Assembly (NCBI GenBank): GCA_001897535.1
Contig: MKTC01000013.1
Location: 26,519-90,518 of the forward strand
Source: Bacteroidetes bacterium 37-13
GTDB lineage: Bacteria; Bacteroidota; Bacteroidia; Chitinophagales; LD1
Length of the DNA: 64,000 nucleotides
Direction of reading: 5' to 3'
Shown here one piece after another: positions 34,095-43,296 of this stretch; positions within the stretch are counted from its first letter, which is position 1, and each line of letters begins with the position of its first letter. The notes beneath the pieces are model-generated. The model saw only the letters and a program-made list of their open reading frames with translations. It ran no database searches and was not told the origin of the DNA. Position numbers and translations under genes: made by a program.

Positions 34095-37000
34095 ATGAAT
34101 AAAATTTTTGCCGCTTTATTGCTCTTTTCATGCTCTATCATTCATGCACAAAAATTAACCCTGTTTTCTACCGAACCACAACAGTTTGTGCGCGATTTAG
34201 ATGCTTTTATGAATATCAATAAAATGCCTGATTGCAAAGAGGCTACCGATAATTTTCAGAAAGCAGTAAAAGATAAACTCATCACTGACCAGCAACTGGG
34301 CTACATTGCAGCAACGGCAAATGTGATGCGCGAGAAAAACTTTCCGGCATCACCACAATTTGTAAATTATATAAATGCCATTACTGCTTTTGCGCGAAGT
34401 GGAAAACCGGAAAGTATATTCAACGATTGGGATGAAGTTTGCGACCAAATGCTGCGTAATTTAAAGCGTGGAGCGAATTCTGATTTCACCAAATTCTTAG
34501 AATTTTCTAAAGTTTATTTCGGAGAAAATTTACTGAACAAAACTCAAAATAAAGCATGGAAAGTTGATGCCACAGATTGCAAAATGGTGTTTGTAGATGG
34601 TCGTCCGGCACTCAAAATTCCGGTTACACGTTTCTATGGTTTTTTAGAAAGCGATACCATACAAGTTTACAATACGCAAGGCAATTATTTTCCGGTAGAA
34701 AACAAGTTTGAAGGCAAAGGCGGAAAAGCCGATTGGAAACGCTCCAGCCAAGACGTGAATAAAGTGTACGTAACACTTAAAAATTACACAGTTGATTTGG
34801 GCGCTTATGGTTACACTGCTGATTCAGTAATGTTTACCAATACGTATTATTTAAAGCGTGTTTTAATGGGGAAATTTACCGATAAGTTGGTGCCGAATAA
34901 AGATACCACAAAGTCAGATTATCCGCGTTTTGAATCGTATGAAACAGATATTGTGCTGAACCAAGTTGCACCAAACGTAAACTACTTTGGAGGCTTTAAC
35001 TTTTGGGGCACAAAAGTGGTAGGCTATAACAGTAATGGTGAAAGCGCTGGCTTCGATTTCTATTCGCACGATGGCAAAAAATTGGTGATGCGTGCGCGCT
35101 CAAAAGACATCTTAATTATTCGCGATAAAGAGTTGGGAGCCAGCAATGCAGAAATTTCTATCTATTTTGGAAAAGACTCTATTTATCATCCTTCGGTGAG
35201 CTTAAATTATAGAGTTGATAAGCGCGAAATGCGCGTGTTTAGAGGCGAGAATGCGATTGGCCGCTCACGTTTTTTAGATTCTTACCACCAAATGGAATTT
35301 GAAACTGATGCGCTTGTTTGGAATTTAGACTCAACACGAATACAAATGAAAATGCTTACTGGTGTAGGCAAAAATGCTTCAAATTACGAGAGTACAGACT
35401 ATTTTAATAAAGATAGAATACGACAAATACAAGGGGTTTCTTCGTATGAACCTTTGGCAATTATTTATCAACTACAAAAGCAATTGGGCACAGATGATAT
35501 TCCGGCAATTGATATTGCAAAACGAATTGATCCAAAACTTACAGAAGTTCAAATTAAAAGCTTGCTCTACAAATTAGTTGAAAACGGTTTTATTGTTTAC
35601 AACGAAAAAATTGGCATGGTGCATGTGAGCGAAAAGCTTTCAAAATATGTGTTGGCAAATGCGAAACGTGTGGACTACGACTACTTGCGAATGCGCTCTA
35701 TTCCACAAGATGGAATTGATTATCTCGATATTAAAAATGCCGATATGCAATTGCGCGGTGTGGGCTTAATCCCAATTAGCGACACAGCAAATGTTACCTT
35801 CTTTCCTACTAAAAAAACAGTGGATATTCAGAAAGATAGAAACATGCAATTTGATGGTACAATTATTGCCGGAAGAATTGATTTAGCGGGAAAAGAGAAC
35901 AAGTTTGTTTACGACACTTTTATTGTGAACATGAAGCACGTGGACTCGCTAATGATGTATATTCCCGATGGCGATAAATTAGACGAAGAAGGCAAACCGA
36001 TTTTAAAACCATTGCGCTCTAAGCTCGAAAATCTTTCTGCTCGCTTAGAAGTTGATGCGCCAATCAATAAGTCCGGGCGCACGCGTTTGCAACAGTTCCC
36101 GCGAATTGCAACCGAAGGTTCTTCGTATGTTTATTACGAAGATTCAACCACAAACAAAGCTGCATACAGCAAAAAAGATTTCTTCTTTCAAGTAGAACCT
36201 TTTGAAATTGATAGCTTAAATAATCTTGAGCCAACTGTATTAGATTTTAAAGGAAAATTGGTGAGTGGTGGCATTTTTCCTGATATGGCAGAAAACCTAA
36301 AATTACAAGATGACCTTTCGCTTGGTTTTAAAACTGAAGCACCACCAAGCGGCTTGCCCTTGTTTAAAGACAAAGGAAACTACAAAGGCAAAATAGAATT
36401 AGATTATAACGGTTTAAAAGGCGAAGGCGTAATTACACACAGTACAGCGGCATTCACTTCTTCTGCCATAAGATTTTATCCTGATTCTGTTTTAGCGCAA
36501 ACTGATTCTTTCACAATTGCAGCTACCGATAAAGGCGTAATGACACCCGATGTACAATCTACCAAGGTAAATATTTTTTGGAAGAGTAAAACAGATAGCA
36601 TGTATGCAAGCATGACCGAAAATCCTTTTGCCATGTATGGAAAATCAACACAGCTTAAAGGGAATTTATTGCTCACCAACACAGGACTTTTTGGGAATGG
36701 AACAATGGACTGGAACGAAGCAAATTTGATTTCGCAGGGCTTCTATTTTAAAACACGCCACTTGGGGGCAGATACAGCAGAATTGCGCATCAAAACACCT
36801 GATGGCACAGATGTTGCTTTCGTTTCACCAAACGTGAAGGCAAAGGTAGATTTTGATAAACGCGAAGGTGATTTCAGTAATAATTTAGTGGGTGTGCCAA
36901 CAGAATTTGCTTACAACCAATACAACACTTTAATTCCAAATTTTCGTTGGGATATTGATAAACATATTTTGGAATTTAAGTCGCCTGAAGGCAGTAAAGG

Positions 37001-39176
37001 CGAGCAATTCAACTCTTTAAATAAAGCACAAAAAGGTTTAAACTTTATCGCCAAGCGCGCTACATACGATTTGCTTACTTCAATACTCACCGTTGAACAA
37101 ATTCCTGAAATTATAGTTGCTGATTCGCGCATTATTCCCGATTCGGGCAAAGCGGTAATTGAAGCTGATGCAAAAATGCGCACACTTACCAATGCAACCA
37201 TTATTTCTGATACCATTAGCGGCACACACAAAATATCTAAAGCCACATTAGATATTATCAGCAAAGCAGAATTAAAAGGAAGCGGAGAATATAAATACAG
37301 CACTATTAACACACCGGAGCAAACGATTGTGTTCGATGATATTAGCGTGAAAAAAACTGCAATAGGCAAAGGTAAAAAGGCAGAAGAAGAATATCATTTA
37401 GCATCAAGCGGCCCAATTAGCGAAGCCGCTAAGTTTATACTTTATCCGAATGTGGGATTTGTGGGCGATGCAAGCATGTATTCACAAAATCCTTACATGG
37501 TTTTTAAAGGTGTGGCAAAGGTAAATTATCAAAATTCAAAAGTAGAAGCCGCAGAGTTTTCTTTTGAAGATACGGTGAATCCAAAACAGCTTTTAATTCA
37601 CTACAAGCCCGACACCAAAGATGCCACCGGAACGCCTGTAATTGCCGGTATTAGCTGCGCAAAAACTGCTGAAGAAATTCATCTTTATTCTAACCTTTTA
37701 AATATAAAGGAAAACTTAACCGACCCAACACTTTTGAAGGCTGATGGCATATTATATTTCGACACTAAAAAGAATGAATATGCGTATGGCGATGCAGCAA
37801 AAATTATTGATGGCGCTTTAAAAGGAAATGTAATTCGCTACAGCGATGAAAAAGGTATAATTACCGGAGAAGGCGAATTTGAACCCGGAATAAAAGTTTC
37901 TCCGCTTAAAGTGCGAATGGTGGGCGATGTAGAAAACGATTTAAATAAAGGCTCATTTAACTTTAATGTAACCTTGGGTATAGACCTTAGAACCACAAAA
38001 GATATTGATGAAAAACTCTCTAAATTTTTGTTTGATGATAATGTGGATTTAAACGATGTAACTTATGAAAGCGATAAAGCACGCAAGCAGTTTTATCAGC
38101 TTTGTGAAGACAAAAAAGACGATGCTTTAATTAAAGAATTTGAGCGCACAGCTACATTTAAGCGCCCGAAAGAGTTCACGCATAATTTTGTATTTACCAA
38201 TGTGAATTTAGTTTTTGATAAAGAAGATGCTACGCTAAGAAGTACCGGAAAAATTGGCTTGGCAATGGTGGGCGAAAGAGCAATCAATAAAAAATTGGAT
38301 GGCTCAATAGAGTTAAGTTACGTACCGGGAGATGAACACATTTACATTTACTTGCGCACAGGAGTAGGCGAATGGTTTTTCTTGGAATATAAAAATGGCG
38401 TGTATGGAATTTTAAGCTCTTATGATGTGTTTGCCACACAAGTTGGCGCATTGATGCCATCGGGAAAAAATGTGGTGAAAGAAGAAAAAGGAAGTGGATT
38501 TTATCGCTTTGTAATTGGCAATGCTGCTAACCAAGCCGACTTTGTTGATAGAATGAGAGAAAAGAAAATTGCCGCAGGCGAAAAAGTGGACGAAGCTCCG
38601 CGACCTCGACCAAAACCTGTTGTGCAACCAACCGCTCCTCCGGTTGAAGAAATAGAAAGTGCCACACCGGAAACCGCACCTTCTAAAAAGAAAAAGCAAG
38701 CAGAGCAAGAAGCTGAAAATCCTACTCCAAATGCAAACGAGAACCCAGCAGAACCACAGAAACCGAAAGGTAGAAGACAAAAATATTCGCAAGAAGTGCA
38801 ACAAGAAGTAGCACCACAGCCAACTGAAACGCCACAGCCGGAAACACCGCAACAAGAAGCAGCACCTGTTCAGCAAGAAGAAACCAAGCCTGCTGAAGCG
38901 CCTAAGCCAAGTGGCAGAAGGCAAAAATATTCGCGCGAAGTGCAGCAAGAGCAAGAAGCAGTTCCGCAACAAGAAACGCCTAAAGAAGAAACAGCTCCAC
39001 AGCAAGAAGCGCCAAAACAGGAAACTACTCCACAGCAGGAAGCCGCACCACAACAAGAAGTAGTGCCACAAAATAATAATGGCGTGCAAGAAGAAGAACT
39101 TCCTACTGATGGCGGAAAGAAGAAGAAAAAGAAAACTAAAAAAGATGATGCCACAGAAACAGAATCGGTGGAGTAA
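34095..39176 (+). CDS. Very large exported protein of unknown function
   Basis: A 1693-residue protein with a signal peptide (MNKIFAALLLFSCSIIHAQ). An alpha-helical N-terminal region (about 20-145) is followed by about 1350 residues of beta-rich sequence with many Tyr/Asp/Lys-containing strands and no membrane helix; one helical, winged-helix-like insert is seen near 450-540 (IAKRIDPKLTEVQIKSLLYK). The last 170 residues are disordered and rich in Pro, Glu, Gln and Lys. They contain two copies of GRRQKYSxEVQQE about 60 residues apart, and a final basic block KKKKKKTKKDDATE. I recognise no family with a known function. It could be a periplasmic or inner-face outer-membrane scaffold. It ends 11 bases before sufE. 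Confidence 0.8.
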   Translation: MNKIFAALLLFSCSIIHAQKLTLFSTEPQQFVRDLDAFMNINKMPDCKEATDNFQKAVKDKLITDQQLGYIAATANVMREKNFPASPQFVNYINAITAFARSGKPESIFNDWDEVCDQMLRNLKRGANSDFTKFLEFSKVYFGENLLNKTQNKAWKVDATDCKMVFVDGRPALKIPVTRFYGFLESDTIQVYNTQGNYFPVENKFEGKGGKADWKRSSQDVNKVYVTLKNYTVDLGAYGYTADSVMFTNTYYLKRVLMGKFTDKLVPNKDTTKSDYPRFESYETDIVLNQVAPNVNYFGGFNFWGTKVVGYNSNGESAGFDFYSHDGKKLVMRARSKDILIIRDKELGASNAEISIYFGKDSIYHPSVSLNYRVDKREMRVFRGENAIGRSRFLDSYHQMEFETDALVWNLDSTRIQMKMLTGVGKNASNYESTDYFNKDRIRQIQGVSSYEPLAIIYQLQKQLGTDDIPAIDIAKRIDPKLTEVQIKSLLYKLVENGFIVYNEKIGMVHVSEKLSKYVLANAKRVDYDYLRMRSIPQDGIDYLDIKNADMQLRGVGLIPISDTANVTFFPTKKTVDIQKDRNMQFDGTIIAGRIDLAGKENKFVYDTFIVNMKHVDSLMMYIPDGDKLDEEGKPILKPLRSKLENLSARLEVDAPINKSGRTRLQQFPRIATEGSSYVYYEDSTTNKAAYSKKDFFFQVEPFEIDSLNNLEPTVLDFKGKLVSGGIFPDMAENLKLQDDLSLGFKTEAPPSGLPLFKDKGNYKGKIELDYNGLKGEGVITHSTAAFTSSAIRFYPDSVLAQTDSFTIAATDKGVMTPDVQSTKVNIFWKSKTDSMYASMTENPFAMYGKSTQLKGNLLLTNTGLFGNGTMDWNEANLISQGFYFKTRHLGADTAELRIKTPDGTDVAFVSPNVKAKVDFDKREGDFSNNLVGVPTEFAYNQYNTLIPNFRWDIDKHILEFKSPEGSKGEQFNSLNKAQKGLNFIAKRATYDLLTSILTVEQIPEIIVADSRIIPDSGKAVIEADAKMRTLTNATIISDTISGTHKISKATLDIISKAELKGSGEYKYSTINTPEQTIVFDDISVKKTAIGKGKKAEEEYHLASSGPISEAAKFILYPNVGFVGDASMYSQNPYMVFKGVAKVNYQNSKVEAAEFSFEDTVNPKQLLIHYKPDTKDATGTPVIAGISCAKTAEEIHLYSNLLNIKENLTDPTLLKADGILYFDTKKNEYAYGDAAKIIDGALKGNVIRYSDEKGIITGEGEFEPGIKVSPLKVRMVGDVENDLNKGSFNFNVTLGIDLRTTKDIDEKLSKFLFDDNVDLNDVTYESDKARKQFYQLCEDKKDDALIKEFERTATFKRPKEFTHNFVFTNVNLVFDKEDATLRSTGKIGLAMVGERAINKKLDGSIELSYVPGDEHIYIYLRTGVGEWFFLEYKNGVYGILSSYDVFATQVGALMPSGKNVVKEEKGSGFYRFVIGNAANQADFVDRMREKKIAAGEKVDEAPRPRPKPVVQPTAPPVEEIESATPETAPSKKKKQAEQEAENPTPNANENPAEPQKPKGRRQKYSQEVQQEVAPQPTETPQPETPQQEAAPVQQEETKPAEAPKPSGRRQKYSREVQQEQEAVPQQETPKEETAPQQEAPKQETTPQQEAAPQQEVVPQNNNGVQEEELPTDGGKKKKKKTKKDDATETESVE

Positions 39177-39187
39177 GGAGATTTACA

Positions 39188-39604
39188 ATGAAAACAATAG
39201 AAGAAAAAGAGGCAGAAATAATTGAGTCGTTTGAATTGTTTGACGATCCAATGGAGCGATACGAATACATTATTGAGTTAGGAAAAAAACTTCCGCCATT
39301 AGAAGAAAAATATCATGCAGATGATTTTTTGGTGAAAGGTTGCCAGAGCAAAGTTTGGCTTCATGCTTACGAAAAAGATGGAAATATTTTTTTTGAAGCT
39401 GATTCAAATACTTCTATTACCAAAGGCATTATAGCTATTTTAGCTGATGTGCTTTCGGGGCAGCCTGCTGCGCAAATCAGCAATGCAAAGTTAGATTTTA
39501 TTGATGCTATAGATTTACGAAGTCATCTTTCTTCGCAACGCGCCAATGGTTTAACTTCCATGATTCAGCGAATGAAAGCGTATGCAGCAGTATTTTCTTC
39601 GTAA
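39188..39604 (+). CDS. sufE: Cysteine desulfurase-associated protein SufE
   Basis: A 138-residue sulfur acceptor that takes persulfide from the desulfurase SufS and passes it to the SUF Fe-S assembly scaffold. The active cysteine is in VKGCQSKVW (Cys52), and the C-terminal SSQRANGLTSMIQRMKAYA matches the family. The remaining suf genes are not in the window. Only 11 bases separate it from the 1693-residue protein upstream, so the two are probably co-transcribed; a GGAG sequence at 39177-39180 could serve as its ribosome-binding site. Confidence 0.94.
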   Translation: MKTIEEKEAEIIESFELFDDPMERYEYIIELGKKLPPLEEKYHADDFLVKGCQSKVWLHAYEKDGNIFFEADSNTSITKGIIAILADVLSGQPAAQISNAKLDFIDAIDLRSHLSSQRANGLTSMIQRMKAYAAVFSS

Positions 39605-39624
39605 AATAACCGCATTGTAAATCA

Positions 39625-39658
39625 TTGGTAGTAAATCATTCAGCTTTCATTACTTTCG
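39625..39658 (+). promoter_or_regulatory. Likely promoter of fbp, short leader
   Basis: TTG at 39625-39627 and TACTTTCG at 39651-39658 (one mismatch to TAnnTTTG), 23 bases apart. The -7 box ends only 6 bases before the fbp ATG at 39665, so the transcript would have almost no leader. Confidence 0.5.
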
Positions 39659-39664
39659 CCAACC

Positions 39665-40639
39665 ATGAGTAAAGGAATTTCTCTTTCAAAATATTTAGAA
39701 CAAAACACCAACGAGCAGTTGGCAGAAGTTATTGAAGCGATTGCGCAAGGCACTGTTGCCATAAACGAAAAAGTGCGCGTGGCGGGTTTAAGCGATATTG
39801 TAGGAGTGGCAGGAACCACAAATGTGCAAGGCGAAACGGTGCAGAAATTAGACTTATTGGCAAACGATATTATTATTGAATACTTGCAGAAAGGCAATGC
39901 TTGCGCTGCTTTGGTGAGCGAAGAAACCGATGCAGTATTGCCGCTTAAAGCAAATGGAAGTTATGTAGTTGCTATTGATCCTTTAGATGGTTCTTCAAAC
40001 ATTGATATTGCTGCACCGATAGGAACAATTTTTGCAATTTGGAAACGCAAATCACAGGGCGAAGTAAACGATTCGGATTTTCTGCAAAAAGGAAAAGAAC
40101 TTGCTGCTGCAGGTTATGTTTTGTTTGGAAGCTCAACCATTTTAATGCTAAGCGTTGGAAATGGCACAGATGCTTTCACGCTTTCTGCCGAAGGGAAATA
40201 TTTGCTTTCGCACCCGAAGTTAAGCATTAAAAAAGAAGGAAATATTTACTCTGTTAATCAGGGAAATATGTTTAAATACGATGAGCGCATAATTGATTTT
40301 ATAAATTGGTGCGATGCCTGCAATGCCGCACCAAACCGACCATTTGGCTTGCGCTATATTGGTTCTATGGTTGGCGATTTGCACCGTACAATTTTAAAAG
40401 GCGGCATCTTTTTTTATCCAGCAAATAAGGGTGAAAAGAAAGGTAAATTGCGTTTGCTTTATGAATGTATTCCTATGAGTTTTTTGGTTACGCAAGCCGG
40501 AGGAGCATCTTCAAACGGAGAAATTCCTATTTTAGAAATTCAACCGGAAGAAATTCACGAACGAACAGCGATATTTATTGGTTCAGAAAAAACGGTAGAG
40601 CAGTGTTTACAAATTATTCAACAGAAAGTTTCTGCATGA
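39665..40639 (+). CDS. fbp: Fructose-1,6-bisphosphatase class 1
   Basis: A 324-residue gluconeogenic enzyme hydrolysing fructose 1,6-bisphosphate to fructose 6-phosphate in the cytosol. The metal-binding motif DPLDGSSNID is intact, as are GTIFAIWKR, the substrate region GLRYIGSMVGDLHR and GGIFFYP with LRLLYECIPM. Length is standard. Its stop codon overlaps the ATG of the following secreted-protein gene by 4 bases (ATGA), so that gene is probably translated by coupled re-initiation. The ATG used is the first in frame and lies just after a promoter-like element. Confidence 0.95.
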   Translation: MSKGISLSKYLEQNTNEQLAEVIEAIAQGTVAINEKVRVAGLSDIVGVAGTTNVQGETVQKLDLLANDIIIEYLQKGNACAALVSEETDAVLPLKANGSYVVAIDPLDGSSNIDIAAPIGTIFAIWKRKSQGEVNDSDFLQKGKELAAAGYVLFGSSTILMLSVGNGTDAFTLSAEGKYLLSHPKLSIKKEGNIYSVNQGNMFKYDERIIDFINWCDACNAAPNRPFGLRYIGSMVGDLHRTILKGGIFFYPANKGEKKGKLRLLYECIPMSFLVTQAGGASSNGEIPILEIQPEEIHERTAIFIGSEKTVEQCLQIIQQKVSA

Positions 40640-42123
40640 GATTAGCTTCTTTTCTATTATTCTTTTTTGCGCTGCAAATAGCGAAAGCACAGAATGCTCC
40701 AATTGCAAGAGCAGATACTTTTTATGTGTGCCCGGGCGACACGTTTGTGCTTTATCCACTCGCCAATGATAATGCGCCAAATGGCGACACTTTGCATTTG
40801 GATAATTTCATTACCCCGCCTCCGGTTATCAATCCACCAAGTGGAACTTTTAACCGCCAAGGCGATTCGGTAATTTTTGTTGCAGTTCAAAATTTTTCTA
40901 ATAGTGCAACGGGTGGCTACAGAGTTTGTAATGCGCAAGGGCAATGCAGTTTTAGCACTTACACTTTAATGTTGGACCAATATTGCAATGGTGTAAAACA
41001 AAATAGAACTCCAATTGCTAATCCCGATATTATGTTTGCGATTGAAGATTTAAGTTTTTCGGTTCGTCCTTTGCAGAATGATCGCGATCCTGATGGCGAC
41101 CCGCTTACATGGCATCCTATCACGCAACCGCTAAATGGTACACTCACACAGTCAGGTAACAATTATTCTTACAAAGGCGATTTGAATTACAATGGCTTTG
41201 ATGGTTTCTTGTATCGCGCGTGCGACACAGCAGGAAAGTGCGCTACTTCGGTAGTGGTTATTTATGTGGCTCCTGTAAACGATCCTCCGGTTGCCGTAAA
41301 TGATACATTCACTATTTTGGAAGACAAAGTGCTCAACGGAAATGTTTTAAACAATGATTATGATGTAGATGGCGATAAACTAAAGGCAAGTATGGTGCAG
41401 CAGCCTTTCAATGGAAAAGTTACGCTAAACCAAGATGGAAGTTTTGTTTACACGCCAGATAAAGATTATTATGGCAGAGATGAATTTAAGTACAAAGCCT
41501 GCGATACTGCTCGATTTCTCAATTGTGCACAAGCACGTGTACTCATCAATATTCAACCGGTGAACGATGCTCCGGAGGTTGATAGTATTATTATTTTTAC
41601 GGATAACAAAGGTGGAATTTTTACTGAAGATGTAAGCACTAAAGCAAAAGATGTAGAAAACGATACTATGCACTATCACATTGTTTCTACAGCTTCAAAC
41701 TCTGCCATTTCTGCAACTATAGATTCTGTTTCAGGTTTGCTGAAAGTGAATGTGGCTCGCGGTTTTTGCGGCAAAGATTCATTTTTAATTAACGTGTGCG
41801 ATTACGAATTGTGTACTCCGGTTCATGTGTATGTGATTGCACCTGATTGTGTAGATGAAATTGATTTGGTAGAAGGTTTTTCACCAAATGGCGATGGCAA
41901 AAACGATAACCTTTATTTTAAAGGTTTAGAACAATTTGCACCTGTAAATTTAGTAGTGTTTAATCGAAATGGTTATCCTGTTTATGAAAACGAAGATTAT
42001 CAAAACGATTGGGAAGGATTAGCGCCCAACAATCAACCATTGCCAGATGGAACGTACTACTATATTTTAGAAACTACCTTGAAAAATAAGCGATACAAAA
42101 ACTTTTTGGTGATTCACCGTTAG
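40636..42123 (+). CDS. T9SS type B cargo protein with cadherin-like repeats
   Basis: A 495-residue secreted protein. The signal peptide is MRLASFLLFFFALQIAKAQ. Three to four tandem Ig/cadherin-like units of about 90 residues follow, with the pattern NDPPVAVNDTFTILEDKVL, NDYDVDGDKL, FNGKVTLNQDGSFVYTPDKD, typical of VCBS/cadherin-type adhesins. The last 85 residues are the gliding-motility-associated C-terminal (CHU_C, type B sorting) domain: VEGFSPNGDGKNDNL, VFNRNGYPVYEN, LPDGTYYYILE, ending FLVIHR. The ATG at 40636 overlaps the fbp stop; an open frame continues upstream only because it overlaps fbp. The role is probably surface attachment or colonisation. Confidence 0.9.
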   Translation: MRLASFLLFFFALQIAKAQNAPIARADTFYVCPGDTFVLYPLANDNAPNGDTLHLDNFITPPPVINPPSGTFNRQGDSVIFVAVQNFSNSATGGYRVCNAQGQCSFSTYTLMLDQYCNGVKQNRTPIANPDIMFAIEDLSFSVRPLQNDRDPDGDPLTWHPITQPLNGTLTQSGNNYSYKGDLNYNGFDGFLYRACDTAGKCATSVVVIYVAPVNDPPVAVNDTFTILEDKVLNGNVLNNDYDVDGDKLKASMVQQPFNGKVTLNQDGSFVYTPDKDYYGRDEFKYKACDTARFLNCAQARVLINIQPVNDAPEVDSIIIFTDNKGGIFTEDVSTKAKDVENDTMHYHIVSTASNSAISATIDSVSGLLKVNVARGFCGKDSFLINVCDYELCTPVHVYVIAPDCVDEIDLVEGFSPNGDGKNDNLYFKGLEQFAPVNLVVFNRNGYPVYENEDYQNDWEGLAPNNQPLPDGTYYYILETTLKNKRYKNFLVIHR

Positions 42124-42224
42124 TTGTAAGTGCAATAAAAATTTCTGCTTTAGCGTTAAGAAATTCGCTTTACTTTGTTAGAAGAATACAAGCGCAATTT
42201 TCATTTTATTGAAAACTTTTTTAC

Positions 42225-42761
42225 ATGATTATTGATATACTGTTTATCATTTTTTTAGGTGTTGGATTTTGGTGGGGCTACACCAAAGGAATTATCTATT
42301 CGATATTTTCTTTAGTAGCCTATTTTTTAGGCATCATTTTCGCCCTAAAATTTTCGTATTTGGCAGCAAGTTTTGTGAAGGAGAAAATAAGTGCCGAGCC
42401 TAAATTAACGGCTGTTATTTCTTTTATTTTAGTGTTTGTAATTGTAGTGCTTTTGGTGCGCTTGGTGGCATGGGCATTAGAGAATATTTTGCAATCGTTT
42501 TCACTCAATTTGGTAAATCAAGTTATTGGTGGCGCAATTCACGCTTTAGTAGCAATTTATGTTTTGTGTGTGTTGGTTTGGTTTATCAATAAATGGGGCG
42601 TGCTTTCTGAAACTCAAAAAAAAGAATCACATGTATATAGTTATGTAGCCGATTTTGCGCCTGATGTAATTGCCTATTCAGGTAAAATTATTCCGGCTTT
42701 TAAAAATGCATTTCACGATTTTGAAGATTTGTTAGATAAAAATGTAACGCCACCAAAATAA
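42225..42761 (+). CDS. CvpA family membrane protein
   Basis: A 178-residue inner-membrane protein with four hydrophobic segments (about 2-22, 26-48, 62-86 and 100-122) and a soluble C-terminal tail. The N-terminal LDI-like start (MIIDILFIIFLGVGFWWGY) with GYTKGIIYSIFSL is the CvpA signature. CvpA is needed for colicin V production and envelope tolerance in enterobacteria; its molecular function is unknown. It appears monocistronic, or may be transcribed with the lipoprotein gene 53 bases downstream. Confidence 0.88.
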   Translation: MIIDILFIIFLGVGFWWGYTKGIIYSIFSLVAYFLGIIFALKFSYLAASFVKEKISAEPKLTAVISFILVFVIVVLLVRLVAWALENILQSFSLNLVNQVIGGAIHALVAIYVLCVLVWFINKWGVLSETQKKESHVYSYVADFAPDVIAYSGKIIPAFKNAFHDFEDLLDKNVTPPK

Positions 42762-42814
42762 TAATACAATTCAGCCTTCCGTTTATTTTCGAATTTAACC
42801 AAACTATATACTAA

Positions 42815-43291
42815 ATGTCTAAACTATTTTCTATTGTACTATTGGCAACTTTGCTTACTGTAAGCGCTTGTAAAAAAGAAGAACTAAAACTAACCGGTTC
42901 CAACTATTTGATGTTTGGAAGTTTTTACGGCATGTGTGCCGGAGAACAATGTATAGAAATTTTTCGTTTAGAAGAAGGAAAACTACTTGAAGATACTACC
43001 GATAAATATCCTGAAAGAGATAATTTTTATGCGGGAAAATTCATTCAGCTTTCTGCACAAAAATATAATGACACTAAAGACTTGATAGACTATTTCCCAA
43101 AAGATTTATTAAATGAAACAACTACGGTAATTGGGCAGCCGGATGCAGCAGACGGTGGAGGGCTTTACTTAGAATATAACTTTAACGGCACCAAAAAGTT
43201 TTGGTTAATAGACCAAATGCAAGATAAGATACCGACAAAGTATCACACCTTTGTGGCAAAAGTGAACGACAAGATTAAGAACCTTAAATAA
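42815..43291 (+). CDS. Hypothetical lipoprotein
   Basis: A 158-residue lipoprotein with lipobox TVSAC (Cys19) followed by KKEE. The mature part carries two Cys in GMCAGEQCIEIFRLE and a repeat of Asp/Tyr-rich strands, ending in a Lys-rich helix. I recognise no family. The ORF ends 5 bases from the convergent permease gene. Confidence 0.7.
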   Translation: MSKLFSIVLLATLLTVSACKKEELKLTGSNYLMFGSFYGMCAGEQCIEIFRLEEGKLLEDTTDKYPERDNFYAGKFIQLSAQKYNDTKDLIDYFPKDLLNETTTVIGQPDAADGGGLYLEYNFNGTKKFWLIDQMQDKIPTKYHTFVAKVNDKIKNLK

Positions 43292-43296
43292 AGTAC

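Noticed and set aside
38412..39089. A 225-codon antisense open frame over the tail of the 1693-residue protein
   Set aside because: It is a by-product of the Gln/Glu/Pro-rich codons on the plus strand. Its product is Phe/Leu/Arg-rich without a fold, and the plus-strand gene is clearly real.
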